Positions 1 to 9,785 of a stretch of DNA of 28,789 nucleotides are shown here, in pieces. Below the pieces are notes generated by a model, which worked only from the letters and a program-made list of their open reading frames with translations, was not told where the DNA came from and did not search any database. The position numbers and the translations under genes were made by a program. The stretch is from Stentor coeruleus (lineage: Eukaryota; Ciliophora; Heterotrichea; Heterotrichida; Stentoridae): contig MPUH01000943.1 in the NCBI GenBank assembly GCA_001970955.1, positions 1-28,789 on the forward strand, in the 5' to 3' direction. Within the stretch, counting starts at the first letter, position 1, and each line of letters begins with the position of its first letter.

Positions 1-1072
1 CTTATTGAGCCATCTCTAATTTGAAAAACAACAAACAAATCGCTTCTATTACTTGCATCAAACTTTAAGCATAATTTCATAAAGCTTTTTAAATCGATTC
101 TACTCTTAAATGCTATATTGACCTAAATTGGAAAAGGATTAGATGGATTGTTGATTGAAAGCATTATATAAGCAAAGATATAGATACTCTGAAAAATTAT
201 AAATTCTATGCATAGGTAAAAAAAAATGATATTTATTCCTATTTGACTCTATCAGATCAGTAAATTTCAACTATTCATTCGATTTCAATACTTTCTGTTT
301 TCTAAAGCCATAAAGACAAAAAAACAAAGTCCAAAAACTATTTCTTAGCATCTCATCCAAGGCTAAGATTCACATCAAACCAAGAATTCAAAGATATTGC
401 GACAATAAGAGAAAACAATTATATATAAGATATATTGAAGCTTTTGAAGACAGGCTTTCATATCATGAGTTAAGAAAAGCTATATTTTTAAAAATTCAGT
501 AAAGCATTTAGCTGCATAATTAAGTTTACTAATGATATTTTGCTAATTTTCGCAGATGTCTAGATTAAGACTTAAAATTGAAATGAATTCTAGGCTTATT
601 ATAATAAGTTTTGTAGTGGGTTTATATATGATGAAGGGTAAGAATATATTTATGGTTTAGGCAACTTTATTTTATGCTACAAATTTTGATAATTTATTTG
701 ATGTCCTAATTTAAACTTTAGAAGTGTGAATACTATGCTGTTTGTTTTTAAAGGCAATAAATTATTAGTAATTATGTTTTTCATAGTCTGATATTTATTC
801 TAGCTTGCTTACTAATTTAATAAGTCCTATCGAAAAAAAATTGTCCTCAGCACTCATAATTTTCCTACTACGAAAGAAATCTAAAACAAACTATAAAATC
901 ATAGACTTTTATCTATATCTTTGATCATTCATTATCTCACATTAAAATGAAATACTAATTTTTTATCTAATAATTATTCATAAAAAATATATTACACTAA
1001 GTTATACTATTCTTTAATTTGATAAAACCTTAAATCAGAGTTTTTCTTTCCAAAATAATTTAATTAACTATT
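1..1072. other. Gene-free left flank with decayed coding traces
   Basis: No intact gene is visible on either strand. The + strand holds short coding-like stretches in shifting frames broken by stops. Around 308-425 a frame of about 39 codons reads as a plausible hydrophilic protein piece, and around 609-775 a frame resembles kelch-type blades. This points to a decayed gene or genes rather than random AT-rich spacer. No RNA gene, telomeric repeat or intact mobile element was recognised here. Confidence 0.5.
600..900 (+). pseudogene. Possible kelch-like gene relic
   Basis: Read in frame from 609, the + strand gives a piece like FCSGFIYDE, a stop, then EYIYGLGNF, further stops, and then PNLNFRSVNTMLFVFKGN. 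A hydrophobic strand with an acidic turn, then a glycine pair region, then PNL..R and a strand is what decayed kelch-type propeller blades look like. Stops occur at about 639 and several later positions, so it cannot be expressed intact under the standard code. The kelch-like gene at 16039-16812 shows a similar residue rhythm. Similarity is judged by eye only. It could be chance in AT-rich DNA, so confidence is low. Confidence 0.35.
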
Positions 1073-2605
1073 CTAATTAGTCCTAACTGCTATCTCAAAG
1101 CAATACTTATTCTGAACTAAGAGTGTTACCGTTTTAAATTTCATTCCTGGCTTGATATCAAATAATGGAACAGCTGATGATATTCTTCTTGTTCTATACT
1201 CTTCTCCATTTTTTAGGAATTTAAAACTTCCATTAGTGCTTTTCATATCAACAAAATACCAGTTCCCATCATGGTCTACTACAAAATGTGCATGTCTTTT
1301 CCCTATTGTACGAAATTCTGCAGGAAAAATTATATTTGGAACTAATTCATCTCCACCTTTTCCAACAACAATGTTTCTATTTTCATTTAATCTAAAGCAT
1401 TTTTTATTTGATGTTGAGAAACCTTTTGAGTATTCAATATCAGGATTTCGACTAAAAAATACTTCATTACATTTAAATGTATCTTGGCGTTTTTTTATAT
1501 TCTTTTCAAGTCCTTGATATGGCATATAAACTAATCTTGCATGTGCACATCTCACAGTTTTATCATTTTTAAATTTTTCATTATAAACTTCAGTATCTAT
1601 AATCTCAATGTTGTATGTTCTACCTAGATTAAAAATAGTCCCTTTCTTCATTGGAGTGAAATATTCTGGAATTTCAAACTCTCTCCTAACATAATCTTCA
1701 TTGCCATTTAAGTAATTTTCAAGATTTTTAAACTGACTTGCGTAGTCTACTCCTTCGATTTTAGTCATACAAAAAGATTCATTAAGGCAATCTACAGCAT
1801 AAATATTAGAATTTCCTACTAAGAGAACTAAAGAGACACTTTCAGCTTTATTGTCTGTTTGAGGTAAGATAATATCAGCCATTCTACTTTTACCAATAAT
1901 TATGATTCGTTCTTCTCTATCGCTAAATTTAATTCCAGTGCTTTGCACTTTATATTCTTTCATATCTGAAATTTCATCTTTACCAGGAGATTCATTATAA
2001 GCATTTTTACATATTATTGTAAACTCGCAGTTTTTTTCTTCTATATCTTTAACTTTACTCAATTTTTTCATAGCTCTACTGACTTTGCTTAAAAAATTTA
2101 TTGTATCTTTGTTTAAGAGCTTTTTGAAAAATTCAGTAAAATCTACTTCATCATCATACATTTTTTCCAGGTTGAAATCATTGTTTCCATAAATTAAATA
2201 CCAAATAAAGTACTTGACATATTCATTCAGTGAAATGCTGAATACATTTAAGATGATATTAATTTCATTTAAAATGTCTCTGAAAAGTGATCCCCATTGA
2301 ATAATTTTTCTTTTCATATACAAGTTGAAAAATTTCACAAGCTTAGTTTCTAGAAATTCATCAGTTTTTGATAAACCTTCAGCCATAATTTTGCTTTCAT
2401 TACCGACTGAATATAATATTTCAGAGAATCTTAAAAATACTAGTTTATCAATATTTTGGATAAGAGATAATTGCAAGTTGTTAGCAAGTTTTCGAAGATT
2501 TTCATCAATTGAATCAAGAAACTCTTCATCAAGCTGAGAAAGCTTTAAAATCTCAAACACTGAGTGGATTCTGTCCCTCCTTTCCTTAATTTTAACCTCG
2601 GCCAT
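1073..2605 (-). CDS. Two-FHA-domain protein
   Basis: A 510-residue protein ending in TAG. The C-terminal 100 residues (about 409-505) look like a forkhead-associated (FHA) phosphothreonine-binding domain: IVVGKGG near its start, then GKRHAHFVVD and a clear STNGSF motif. The usual Gly-Arg and Ser positions are replaced (GK, and K before R-H), so phosphopeptide affinity is uncertain. A second, more degenerate FHA-like unit occupies about 235-340, with IIIIGKSRMADIILPQ followed by beta strands and FNLGRTYNIEI. The N-terminal 200 residues are helical and not recognised. The ATG follows a TA-rich box (ATATTATA). FHA proteins usually act as readers in kinase signalling; the partner here is unknown. 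Confidence 0.8.
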   Translation of the reverse strand: MAEVKIKERRDRIHSVFEILKLSQLDEEFLDSIDENLRKLANNLQLSLIQNIDKLVFLRFSEILYSVGNESKIMAEGLSKTDEFLETKLVKFFNLYMKRKIIQWGSLFRDILNEINIILNVFSISLNEYVKYFIWYLIYGNNDFNLEKMYDDEVDFTEFFKKLLNKDTINFLSKVSRAMKKLSKVKDIEEKNCEFTIICKNAYNESPGKDEISDMKEYKVQSTGIKFSDREERIIIIGKSRMADIILPQTDNKAESVSLVLLVGNSNIYAVDCLNESFCMTKIEGVDYASQFKNLENYLNGNEDYVRREFEIPEYFTPMKKGTIFNLGRTYNIEIIDTEVYNEKFKNDKTVRCAHARLVYMPYQGLEKNIKKRQDTFKCNEVFFSRNPDIEYSKGFSTSNKKCFRLNENRNIVVGKGGDELVPNIIFPAEFRTIGKRHAHFVVDHDGNWYFVDMKSTNGSFKFLKNGEEYRTRRISSAVPLFDIKPGMKFKTVTLLVQNKYCFEIAVRTN

Positions 2606-3768
2606 TATAATATTCTATATATATGCCGAATGTAGATTCTTTTATATATGCTTTTTTCATTTTTTCTCATGGGATGAAATTTTTCAATATATTTGTAGTT
2701 TTAAACTTCATTGTTGTAGACTTATCTAATACAAAGACCTTAAATGAGTCTATGATAATGCAAATCCTACCCAATAAATAGCGTAAATAAAAATATACCT
2801 TTGTATATTGCTATTTACGCTATTTATATACTAAATTGATGTACTTTAAATAGATAATTACTTTATAACTATTGATTTTTAATATTAAGATAGCATATTA
2901 TAATAAATGAGATTAGCTATAGTATATTTTTATGCAATTAATTTAGTTTATGATTTTAATATTTCTTTAAGTCTAAATAAAAAATCAAATTTAACATACG
3001 ATTTAACCATTACATAAACTATTAAAGCTACCCTACACAAATTCTAATCATAAGTAAAAATCATAAAAATCGCATCAGATTATTCCACTACAAAATAAAA
3101 ATATTTCAATAATCCTACATCCCTTAACTGAATCGCCCATCCTATAGCCAAAAATAGAACATAAATTTGTATCAAATCTTTATCTGAGGAAATAATTTTA
3201 TCTTAGAAATATTTTGAATGACCAATAATCAAACAACATTAAGTCCCCTAAATTTCCTATATTACCTTTATGGGTTGAGCTTAGTGATAATATTAAAATT
3301 CCTATAGAAAATATCCCTTAAAATTGATAAGCTTATCTACCTATAAGAGAATAGTATGATATATCTAGTTACTATTTTAGTGAAAAAATATTGAAAAAAA
3401 AATTACAAAAACCTTCTTATACTTCTCAATGCTTATCTAAATATTTTCTATTATCTACTTAAACCCTTGGAACATGCTTCTTACTAATAACTCCAACATT
3501 TTTTTCCTTCGATCGACTAATCGCTGTCAAGACTGCAATTTTATTCTCACACATCTTATCTCTAAGCTTTCAATCAATTCATCCAAAATTTATCAATACA
3601 TATTAACATTGAATTATCTTATCAAATTTGCATAATTTCAGTAACAAAACCAAAACTATTCCCAAAAAAATTCCCATATTTTAGCAATCTACAATCCATA
3701 AACCGCATATACAATTCATTCAAAGCCTTATTTTAAATTTCTTTAAACATTTATTATATATAAAATCC
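2606..3768. other. Intergenic region between two minus-strand genes
   Basis: No supported gene in 1.16 kb. It holds a strong hairpin at 2774-2827. From about 3000 to 3768 the + strand is markedly C-rich and G-poor (3541-3660: 24 C, 4 G), so the sense strand of the kinase gene is G-rich downstream of its stop. Short coding-like traces on the minus strand around 3080-3280 are broken by stops and are too weak to name. Confidence 0.6.
2774..2827. repeat. Near-perfect inverted repeat (hairpin)
   Basis: A 16-base arm, ATAAATAGCGTAAATA at 2774-2789, is matched exactly by its reverse complement at 2812-2827. Inside it a second pair, AATATAC and GTATATT, surrounds a CTTT loop, giving one long stem with a small bulge. 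It lies about 170 bases upstream of the FHA gene start. It could be a cruciform, a minimal inverted-repeat element or a relic of a small transposon. No function can be assigned. Confidence 0.8.
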
Positions 3769-4950
3769 TTAAAACGAACTTAAAGATTTCTTATGATGAG
3801 CATTATTGACTTCCATAAGCACTCTTTCATCATAACTATATCCAATAAACAAATTCTGTGAACTAGCCAAGTCAATTGTAGGGTCGATTTCATCTTTCCA
3901 GTCTCCCAGATTTCTTGGGTCAAAATTATCTTGTGACTTAGGAATATAAGGAGCAGATAATGACCCCATAAACAAATCCTTCCAAGGAAAATCCTTAAGC
4001 CAAGGATGCGAGTTTATTTCTCCGAACCCTTTATTCCCAAGCCGATAATTAGCTTTTCTCTGTATGAGTTTGTTGATAAAATCAGCAGCTTCTAAAGACC
4101 AGCCTTCAGGGACTTCAGTGACCCTAGCTTGTCTACTGACAATTTGGTCTCGAATTTCTTTCCGATCTCTTCCAATATAAGGTCTTCTACCCATCATAAT
4201 CTCATATAAAATCACCCCGACAGCGAAATAATCAGCAGCAATGCCGTGATTCTGTCTGAATAGCACCTCAGGAGCCATATACCCAGGCGTCCCTGATGTA
4301 TCTTTAGAGTTCTCAGGTACCCAAATACGAGCTATACCAAAATCTGTTGTGTGAAGGTAGCCTCGTTCATCAAAAACCAAGTTCTCAGGTTTGATATCCC
4401 TATGAATAATCCCATTACTATGTATATACTGTAATCCACTTACAATACATGCCACTATAAACTTAGCTTGTACTTCATTAAACCTTTTATTCTTAGCAAT
4501 ATGATACCTCAAATCTCCTCCATTTTTCAAGTCCATGACCAAATACAAATTCTCTCTATCCTGAAATGCATAGTGCATATTAACAATAAAACTACTTCTC
4601 AAAGTTTCAAGTATTTTCCTCTCATTCATTACCGAATGCACACTTCTTTTACTAATTACCCTAAGTTTCTGCATTTCTTTCAAAGCATAAAGTTCTTTTG
4701 TCCTTTTCATCTCAACTTTCCAAACCTTACCAAAACCCCCACGACCTATTGCATACTGATAAGCAAATGAAGACTTTGAAATCAATCCTAAAGGTTCAGC
4801 TGAATCAAGTCTTGTATGACTTAACAGAATATTAATAGGCCTACTTGCTTGATGTGAGGTCATAACACGCTTGGTAATTTTTTTAAACGATGTTGCTGGG
4901 GTAAAGAAATAAGGGTTAGCTTTGGTTCGGTTTTCAATATTCCTGTGCAT
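3769..4950 (-). CDS. AGC-type serine/threonine protein kinase (STK32/PKA-like)
   Basis: A 393-residue kinase with all catalytic landmarks. The glycine loop GRGGFGKV is at 69-76, the ATP-binding lysine in YALKE at 91, HRDIKPEN at 183-190, DFG at 203-205 and a GTPGYMAPE activation segment and P+1 loop at 220-228. The glycine-loop spacing, the FDERGYLH strand before DFG and the HPWLKDFPW end of the C-lobe fit the AGC group, closest by eye to STK32/YANK or PKA-like kinases. A 60-residue basic N-terminal extension precedes the domain, and the C-tail (about 320-393) lacks a clear hydrophobic motif. It should be an active soluble Ser/Thr kinase; substrates are unknown. It is transcribed divergently from the anoctamin. 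Confidence 0.93.
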   Translation of the reverse strand: MHRNIENRTKANPYFFTPATSFKKITKRVMTSHQASRPINILLSHTRLDSAEPLGLISKSSFAYQYAIGRGGFGKVWKVEMKRTKELYALKEMQKLRVISKRSVHSVMNERKILETLRSSFIVNMHYAFQDRENLYLVMDLKNGGDLRYHIAKNKRFNEVQAKFIVACIVSGLQYIHSNGIIHRDIKPENLVFDERGYLHTTDFGIARIWVPENSKDTSGTPGYMAPEVLFRQNHGIAADYFAVGVILYEIMMGRRPYIGRDRKEIRDQIVSRQARVTEVPEGWSLEAADFINKLIQRKANYRLGNKGFGEINSHPWLKDFPWKDLFMGSLSAPYIPKSQDNFDPRNLGDWKDEIDPTIDLASSQNLFIGYSYDERVLMEVNNAHHKKSLSSF

Positions 4951-5182
4951 TTAACTAATATAAACACGATGATTTAAGTATTTTACATTATAAAAACATA
5001 GGATTCAGTGATTGTTTATATAAAAGCTATGCTTTTGGAAGATGAAAGCCTAAGGAAAAGACTTGAAGAAATTTTGAAATTCAAAAATTATTGACTGAGT
5101 CTGAAGAAAAGGAAGGATTTTCATAAAAAAACAAGATATAACTTGAAAACATAAGTAATTTATAAGGCCAAAAATTATAATA
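4951..5182. promoter_or_regulatory. Divergent promoter region, kinase and anoctamin
   Basis: These 232 bases separate two genes that start outward in both directions, so both promoters must lie here or inside the genes. Each ATG has a TA-rich box directly in front of it (TTATATTAGTTAA for the kinase, AATTATAATA for the anoctamin). The middle also holds a short coding-like frame at 5029-5091. Confidence 0.6.
5029..5091 (+). other. Short ORF or gene fragment, apparently frameshifted
   Basis: A 21-codon frame from ATG encodes the charged peptide MLLEDESLRKRLEEILKF followed by three residues and TGA. Directly after it, in another frame, lies LLTESEEKEGFS and then TAA. The glutamate- and lysine-rich helical character continues across the frame change, which falls at a run of five A. 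It may be a fragment of a decayed gene, a tiny peptide gene, or chance. If it were a gene, its TGA would be the only one in the window. Confidence 0.2.
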
Positions 5183-7459
5183 ATGTTTGGCCATTATCCT
5201 CATGATGACAGTTTACGAAGACATGGGACAATGGTTTATGTACTTGAATTTATAAACCCATTTAGTCCTAATAATCAGTTGTTTCTAGAAAACTCTATCA
5301 AAGTTTATGATGCTAGGGAAAACTTTTTTAAAACTTATAGGACTTCACAAGCCCGCCCTGAAAAAAACATACTCCCTGATATTGCAGAAAATACTTGTTG
5401 GTGGCTTAAAAGCATAATCCTTGACTTTGAAAACAACTCTGATATAACTGTAAAAGAATATCTTATTACTATTATCTCAACAATTCTTTATACTATAAAA
5501 TACGAATTTAACCTTGACTATTTTTTGCTATTATCAAAAGATAAAGACGAAATTTTATGTAAAGTTTATGTTACAGATGAATGGACACAAAATGTTGCTA
5601 TAAAAGAAGGTTATTGTTTGCAGTTTAAAAACAATAAAGACTATGTTGAAAAGTTCCAAATAGTCAGTCCTTATTGTCCTGCTAAGGTTTTATTAAAGAA
5701 AAATAATAATAAAAGGCTTTTTAAAAACTATGATATTGATGGAAAAGAAACTATTTACGATGGGTCGTTATTTAAACATACAGATAAATCTAGGTTGTTT
5801 ATTGAGTATTTGAATAAACGGGTTGATTTGTATGTGTTAAAAGTATCTAAAGTAATGGTTGAAAGTTTTTGTGTTCATGAGGAACGGTTGCTTTTAGAAC
5901 TGAGGAAAAATTGGGCATGTTTTTCAGCTGTATTTAAGCCTCAGCCTTTAGAAGATATCAGAAACTACTTCTCAGAAAAAATTACTTTATATTTTGCATG
6001 GCTTGATACTTATTGGAGTTTTATGGCAGTTGCTGCTATAGTTGGGGTTATAACATATACTGGTATGAAAGGTTTTGGTCCTGAAACTATTGAAGGGACT
6101 AGTTTTCAAATAGCTTTTGCTGTATTTTTAGCTTTGTGGGGATCGGCTTTTGAACAGTATTGGAGGAGGAAAGAAAAAAAACTTGCTTGGAGATGGGGAA
6201 CTACTAATTACTCAGTTCAGGAAAGTCAAAGACCTGGGTTTAAAGGAATATATGATTTTGATCAAGTGACTGGGAAAATGAAAATTCTCCCTTCACCTAA
6301 AGAATGTAAAATCTTTAAAAAACTCATTGTGTATTTTGTTGTAGGAATATCGTTGGTTGTTGTTGTTCTTGCTGTATCATGTATTTTCATTTTAAGATAT
6401 AAGTTAAAACAAAACTCTGATACAATAAAATATGCCAGGTTCGTCCCTGCTTTTTTAAATGTCCTGCAAATTAGATTACTCAATGTTATATATGGGAAAA
6501 TAGTCACCAAGCTAAATCATTGGGAAAACCATGAGACTGAAAGCAAGCATAACGACAGTTTGGCTTTAAAAACTTTCCTTTTTAAGTTTTTCAATAGTTA
6601 CACATCTCTTTTTTATATGGCATTTTTAAAAGAAACACTTGAAACTAGAGAACACTGTGTTAATTCTGCGAATCAAGATATAAACTGTGATGATTCTATT
6701 TTAGACAAAGTGTTAAAAGTTGATCCTGGGTGTACAAATTGTCTAAATGACTTAGGTTTTCAATTAGCAGTAATTTTCATAACAAATTTAGCTATGAATA
6801 CCGTAGAACTTGGTTTTCCATGGATTAGATGGAAAGCTCGAATACTTAAAGCTTCTAATAACAACATACAAAATACCGATTTAACTTCACGAACATATTT
6901 ATACCCAGTTGAATATGATTCTAAACTTGGAGTATATGAAAATCCAATACAAGATTACATAGAAATGATTATCCAATTCGGTTATGTTTGTATGTTTGGA
7001 GTTGCCTCACCTATAATTGCCCTTCTTGCTCTTATTGAGATCACATTAGAAATCCGTGTTGATGCTTGGAAACTTTGTAATTTAACAAGGCGTCCAGATC
7101 CAAATAGAAGTGAAAGTATAGGTGTTTGGTTGAATATTATATTAGCTCTAACATATGCTGGAGCTGCGACTAATGCTGGAATTATAGTTTTTACATCAAA
7201 AGTTTTTGATAAATATGATATGAGAGTATCAATTTTGATGTTTTTAGTTATTGAGCATGTGTTTATTGGTATTATGCTTGCTGTTAGTGAACTAGTCAGT
7301 GATATTCCTAAAACTGTTAAGAATGGATTAGAATGGAGTAGGAAGGTTGTTAGTGAGAAATTATTATTTAAAAAAGGAGTTATGGAAGAAAATAATAGGC
7401 CAAGATGGGAAGATGGCAGATTTTTTATAGAGAAAAAAGACTTTAGGTATCAGTTTTAA
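5183..7459 (+). CDS. Anoctamin (TMEM16) family channel or lipid scramblase
   Basis: A 758-residue membrane protein of the TMEM16 family. These act as calcium-activated chloride channels or, more often in unicellular organisms, phospholipid scramblases. The first 250 residues form the cytoplasmic N-terminal domain. The first membrane segment follows IRNYFSEKITLYFAWL (about 258-273), and the family signature ALWGSAFEQYWRRKEKKLAWRWGT is near 315-340. The calcium-site helices are recognisable: DYIEMIIQFG near 590-600 (the first acidic position is Asp, not the usual Glu), LEIRVDAWKLC near 625, and MNTVELGF for the sixth helix. Most calcium ligands are therefore kept. Length is normal. Two same-strand genes follow at gaps of 101 and 26 bases. 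Channel versus scramblase activity cannot be decided from sequence alone. Confidence 0.92.
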   Translation: MFGHYPHDDSLRRHGTMVYVLEFINPFSPNNQLFLENSIKVYDARENFFKTYRTSQARPEKNILPDIAENTCWWLKSIILDFENNSDITVKEYLITIISTILYTIKYEFNLDYFLLLSKDKDEILCKVYVTDEWTQNVAIKEGYCLQFKNNKDYVEKFQIVSPYCPAKVLLKKNNNKRLFKNYDIDGKETIYDGSLFKHTDKSRLFIEYLNKRVDLYVLKVSKVMVESFCVHEERLLLELRKNWACFSAVFKPQPLEDIRNYFSEKITLYFAWLDTYWSFMAVAAIVGVITYTGMKGFGPETIEGTSFQIAFAVFLALWGSAFEQYWRRKEKKLAWRWGTTNYSVQESQRPGFKGIYDFDQVTGKMKILPSPKECKIFKKLIVYFVVGISLVVVVLAVSCIFILRYKLKQNSDTIKYARFVPAFLNVLQIRLLNVIYGKIVTKLNHWENHETESKHNDSLALKTFLFKFFNSYTSLFYMAFLKETLETREHCVNSANQDINCDDSILDKVLKVDPGCTNCLNDLGFQLAVIFITNLAMNTVELGFPWIRWKARILKASNNNIQNTDLTSRTYLYPVEYDSKLGVYENPIQDYIEMIIQFGYVCMFGVASPIIALLALIEITLEIRVDAWKLCNLTRRPDPNRSESIGVWLNIILALTYAGAATNAGIIVFTSKVFDKYDMRVSILMFLVIEHVFIGIMLAVSELVSDIPKTVKNGLEWSRKVVSEKLLFKKGVMEENNRPRWEDGRFFIEKKDFRYQF

Positions 7460-7560
7460 ATAATCTATCTGAGGTTTTAAGGGTGGTATTGCATTTTTAT
7501 GTATTTTTTTACTAGCAAACGATTATTGTTTGATAATTAGCATTTTTTAGATGATTATAA

Positions 7561-8268
7561 ATGAGTATTTTAGAAGATGAGAGCCCAGAAAAGTTTCATG
7601 AACTTGATCTAACCAGCCACCAAGAGTATATTATCAATGGAATTCAAAATATTAGAAAAATCTACAGACTCAGCACCAATGATGCTAAAAGTGCTATTGA
7701 AAAAGCTTATGCTGACCGGATCAGTAAAGCTCCAAAAATCATCCCATGTTATCAAGATATCAGCAATACAATCAAATCATTTATTATATATATTAACAGA
7801 TCAAAAGGTAAGTCAAAATTCACTTTTAATCTATTAAAATGCAACTCTCCTTCAGGCATATCATGGCTTGAGTTTGAAGGCTTTGCTGATCCTTTGACAC
7901 TATCTTTTAACCCAGGGACTTTTTCATATACTCAAAACCTAGTTGGGGAAATTTTATGTAAAATTTTTGCCTCAAAAGATAAAGAAATAGGAAGCTTTAC
8001 TTTTGACTATATAAAAAAATTAGCTAAAGCCCCAACAGAACAGATTTCCCGATGTAATAGCTTTGACTTGTACCTAAACTATAAAAATGAGCTTGTTGAC
8101 TGTTGTTTTTGTTTAAATCTAGAACTTTCAGCTAAAGATAGAGTCCGAATTCTTCAGCAAAAACTTCAAGAAACCACAGGGTTTATAGAAAAATTTAGAA
8201 TCGATGGCTTAGGGGTCAACTTTCGTAAAGAATTCAAAACATCATGTTGTGACTGTGCTGTTTTTTAA
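7561..8268 (+). CDS. Unknown protein with prenylation-type C-terminus
   Basis: A 235-residue protein I do not recognise. The N-terminal third is helical (HQEYIINGIQNIRKIYRLS). The middle alternates beta strands (KFTFNLLKC, WLEFEGFADPLTLSF, EIGSFTFDYI), loosely like a C2-type sandwich, but without an aspartate cluster to prove it. The protein ends SCCDCAVF. The last four residues, CAVF, fit a CaaX box of the type used by geranylgeranyl transferase I, and the two cysteines just upstream could be palmitoylated. A membrane-attached protein is therefore likely by inference. It sits 101 bases after the anoctamin and 26 bases before the coiled-coil gene, all on the same strand. Confidence 0.75.
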   Translation: MSILEDESPEKFHELDLTSHQEYIINGIQNIRKIYRLSTNDAKSAIEKAYADRISKAPKIIPCYQDISNTIKSFIIYINRSKGKSKFTFNLLKCNSPSGISWLEFEGFADPLTLSFNPGTFSYTQNLVGEILCKIFASKDKEIGSFTFDYIKKLAKAPTEQISRCNSFDLYLNYKNELVDCCFCLNLELSAKDRVRILQQKLQETTGFIEKFRIDGLGVNFRKEFKTSCCDCAVF

Positions 8269-8294
8269 TATAAAATATGAGTTTAATATAATAA

Positions 8295-8732
8295 ATGTCT
8301 TTTTCAAGCTCGCAATTTGAAAATGACAGGAAAAACCCGGACAGCAAAGGATTGAGTATTGAAGATTTGATTAAAGAAAACCAAAGTCTTAAAGAAGAAA
8401 TCAATGTGCTTAGAAGCGAAAAGGTTTTAAATACCTCTTGTCAAAATAGAGAAAAAGAAATATTGAAGAATAATTTAAAGGAATTACAAGATAGGCTTGT
8501 TAAAGAAAGGTTGTATTTTAAGAATGAGATTATTGGACTGACAAATCAGTTAGATGAGTTGAAGAATAGTGTAGATCGGATGATATCAATTAGAATGCAG
8601 ATTAGTGTTAAAAATCAGGGGAAAAAACATAGGCATAAAGAGTGCTTGAGGAAAACATCGTTGTTGGTCTCACAGGAAAATCGTTTGGGAGAAAATAGAA
8701 CCAAGGTTGCTGTAATTGAAGATATGGAGTAA
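8295..8732 (+). CDS. Small coiled-coil protein
   Basis: A 145-residue protein, no recognised family. After a polar start (MSFSSSQFENDRKNPDSKG) residues about 20-105 form heptad-rich helix, such as SIEDLIKENQSLKEEINVL and LTNQLDELKNSVDRM, consistent with a coiled coil. The tail is basic (GKKHRHKECLRK). It starts only 26 bases after the stop of the preceding gene, behind TTTAATATAATAA, so promoter and leader must fit in or overlap the upstream gene, or the two could share a transcript. The open frame, biased composition and start context support a real gene. Confidence 0.65.
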   Translation: MSFSSSQFENDRKNPDSKGLSIEDLIKENQSLKEEINVLRSEKVLNTSCQNREKEILKNNLKELQDRLVKERLYFKNEIIGLTNQLDELKNSVDRMISIRMQISVKNQGKKHRHKECLRKTSLLVSQENRLGENRTKVAVIEDME

Positions 8733-9050
8733 TTTTGTATAATATTAAAATAAATTAGGGAGCTAAATACAGGATAATTAGGTTAGTAGGGAGGGTGATA
8801 GTAAAATTTGAGATTAAAATATATGTGAATATTTGTATTAGCAAGTATTACTTAAGGTTATGATTGAGTTATTAGGTTTTAGGAGGAATTTTTAAACAAA
8901 ATCTAAGCGGCATACATAGCGGTAAACTAAACAAAAAAATCAGCAAATTATTTAAGATTACGCTGTAAAGTTTCTATTAATCTAATACAAAATTTGTATT
9001 TAATTAACCATATAAAAACTAATATAAAAATATGCTAAAGGTTTTATTCT

Positions 9051-9133
9051 AAAGCCAGTTGATTAGAAACTATTCGCCTTTAATCCAATAGTCAGACACC
9101 CTAAAATTGAAATATAATTATAACTCGACTTGG
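9051..9133 (+). repeat. Left terminal inverted repeat
   Basis: It pairs with 9786-9874 in inverse orientation. Two blocks match best: 9076-9096 against the complement of 9828-9848 (20 of 21 bases) and 9116-9132 against the complement of 9788-9804 (17 of 17). The outer end starts with AAAGCC, also present inverted at the right end. Confidence 0.85.
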
Positions 9134-9785
9134 ATATTTAAAAAATGGGAAATTTATTTGATTTTCTAATCTTCCTTCTTACACTTGTTGAGTCAATAAG
9201 TTTTTTTCATTTTGAGAAATTATTAGGATATTTCAAGCCACAAAAAATGTTTTCTATATGGTACAACAATAACATTAATTCTTAACAGCGAAAAGATTTA
9301 AATGGAAAAACCGTAGAAATTCGTGTACTCTTCGCAAAAGAATATATTTGAGATAAAAAAAGTGATTTTGGTTCAATTTTATTACTTGGGATGCTATATT
9401 TAAACAAGTTAGATGTGAAGCAGATGATGAGTTGGAGTGGATTATGCTTAAAAACTAGTTGCTAACTTATATCAAAATTTAGAGAAAGAATTTATGTATT
9501 TTGAAGCATTTTAAAAGGATCAATAATATTACTTTTGGAAATCTTATTCAAATTGAGTACTCTTAATCAATCAATAAGAATTAACAATAGAATTGAAGGC
9601 ATACAAAATGGAAATAATCACCAAATCAAACCAAAAAATAGAATAGTAAAAATAAGATTTCACTTAGATGAATTCATTTAGATAAGGATACATAGAGATC
9701 AGCTATAGAGAAATTTCCTTAAGGCTTTAAGTCAAAATTTTTTTTCAAAAAGTCTAAACATATTATTTAATTGAAAAATTATTTG

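Noticed and set aside
7808..7822. GTAAG inside the 235-residue gene, possible tiny intron
   Set aside because: There is no AG at 15-16 bases and the frame reads through without a break.
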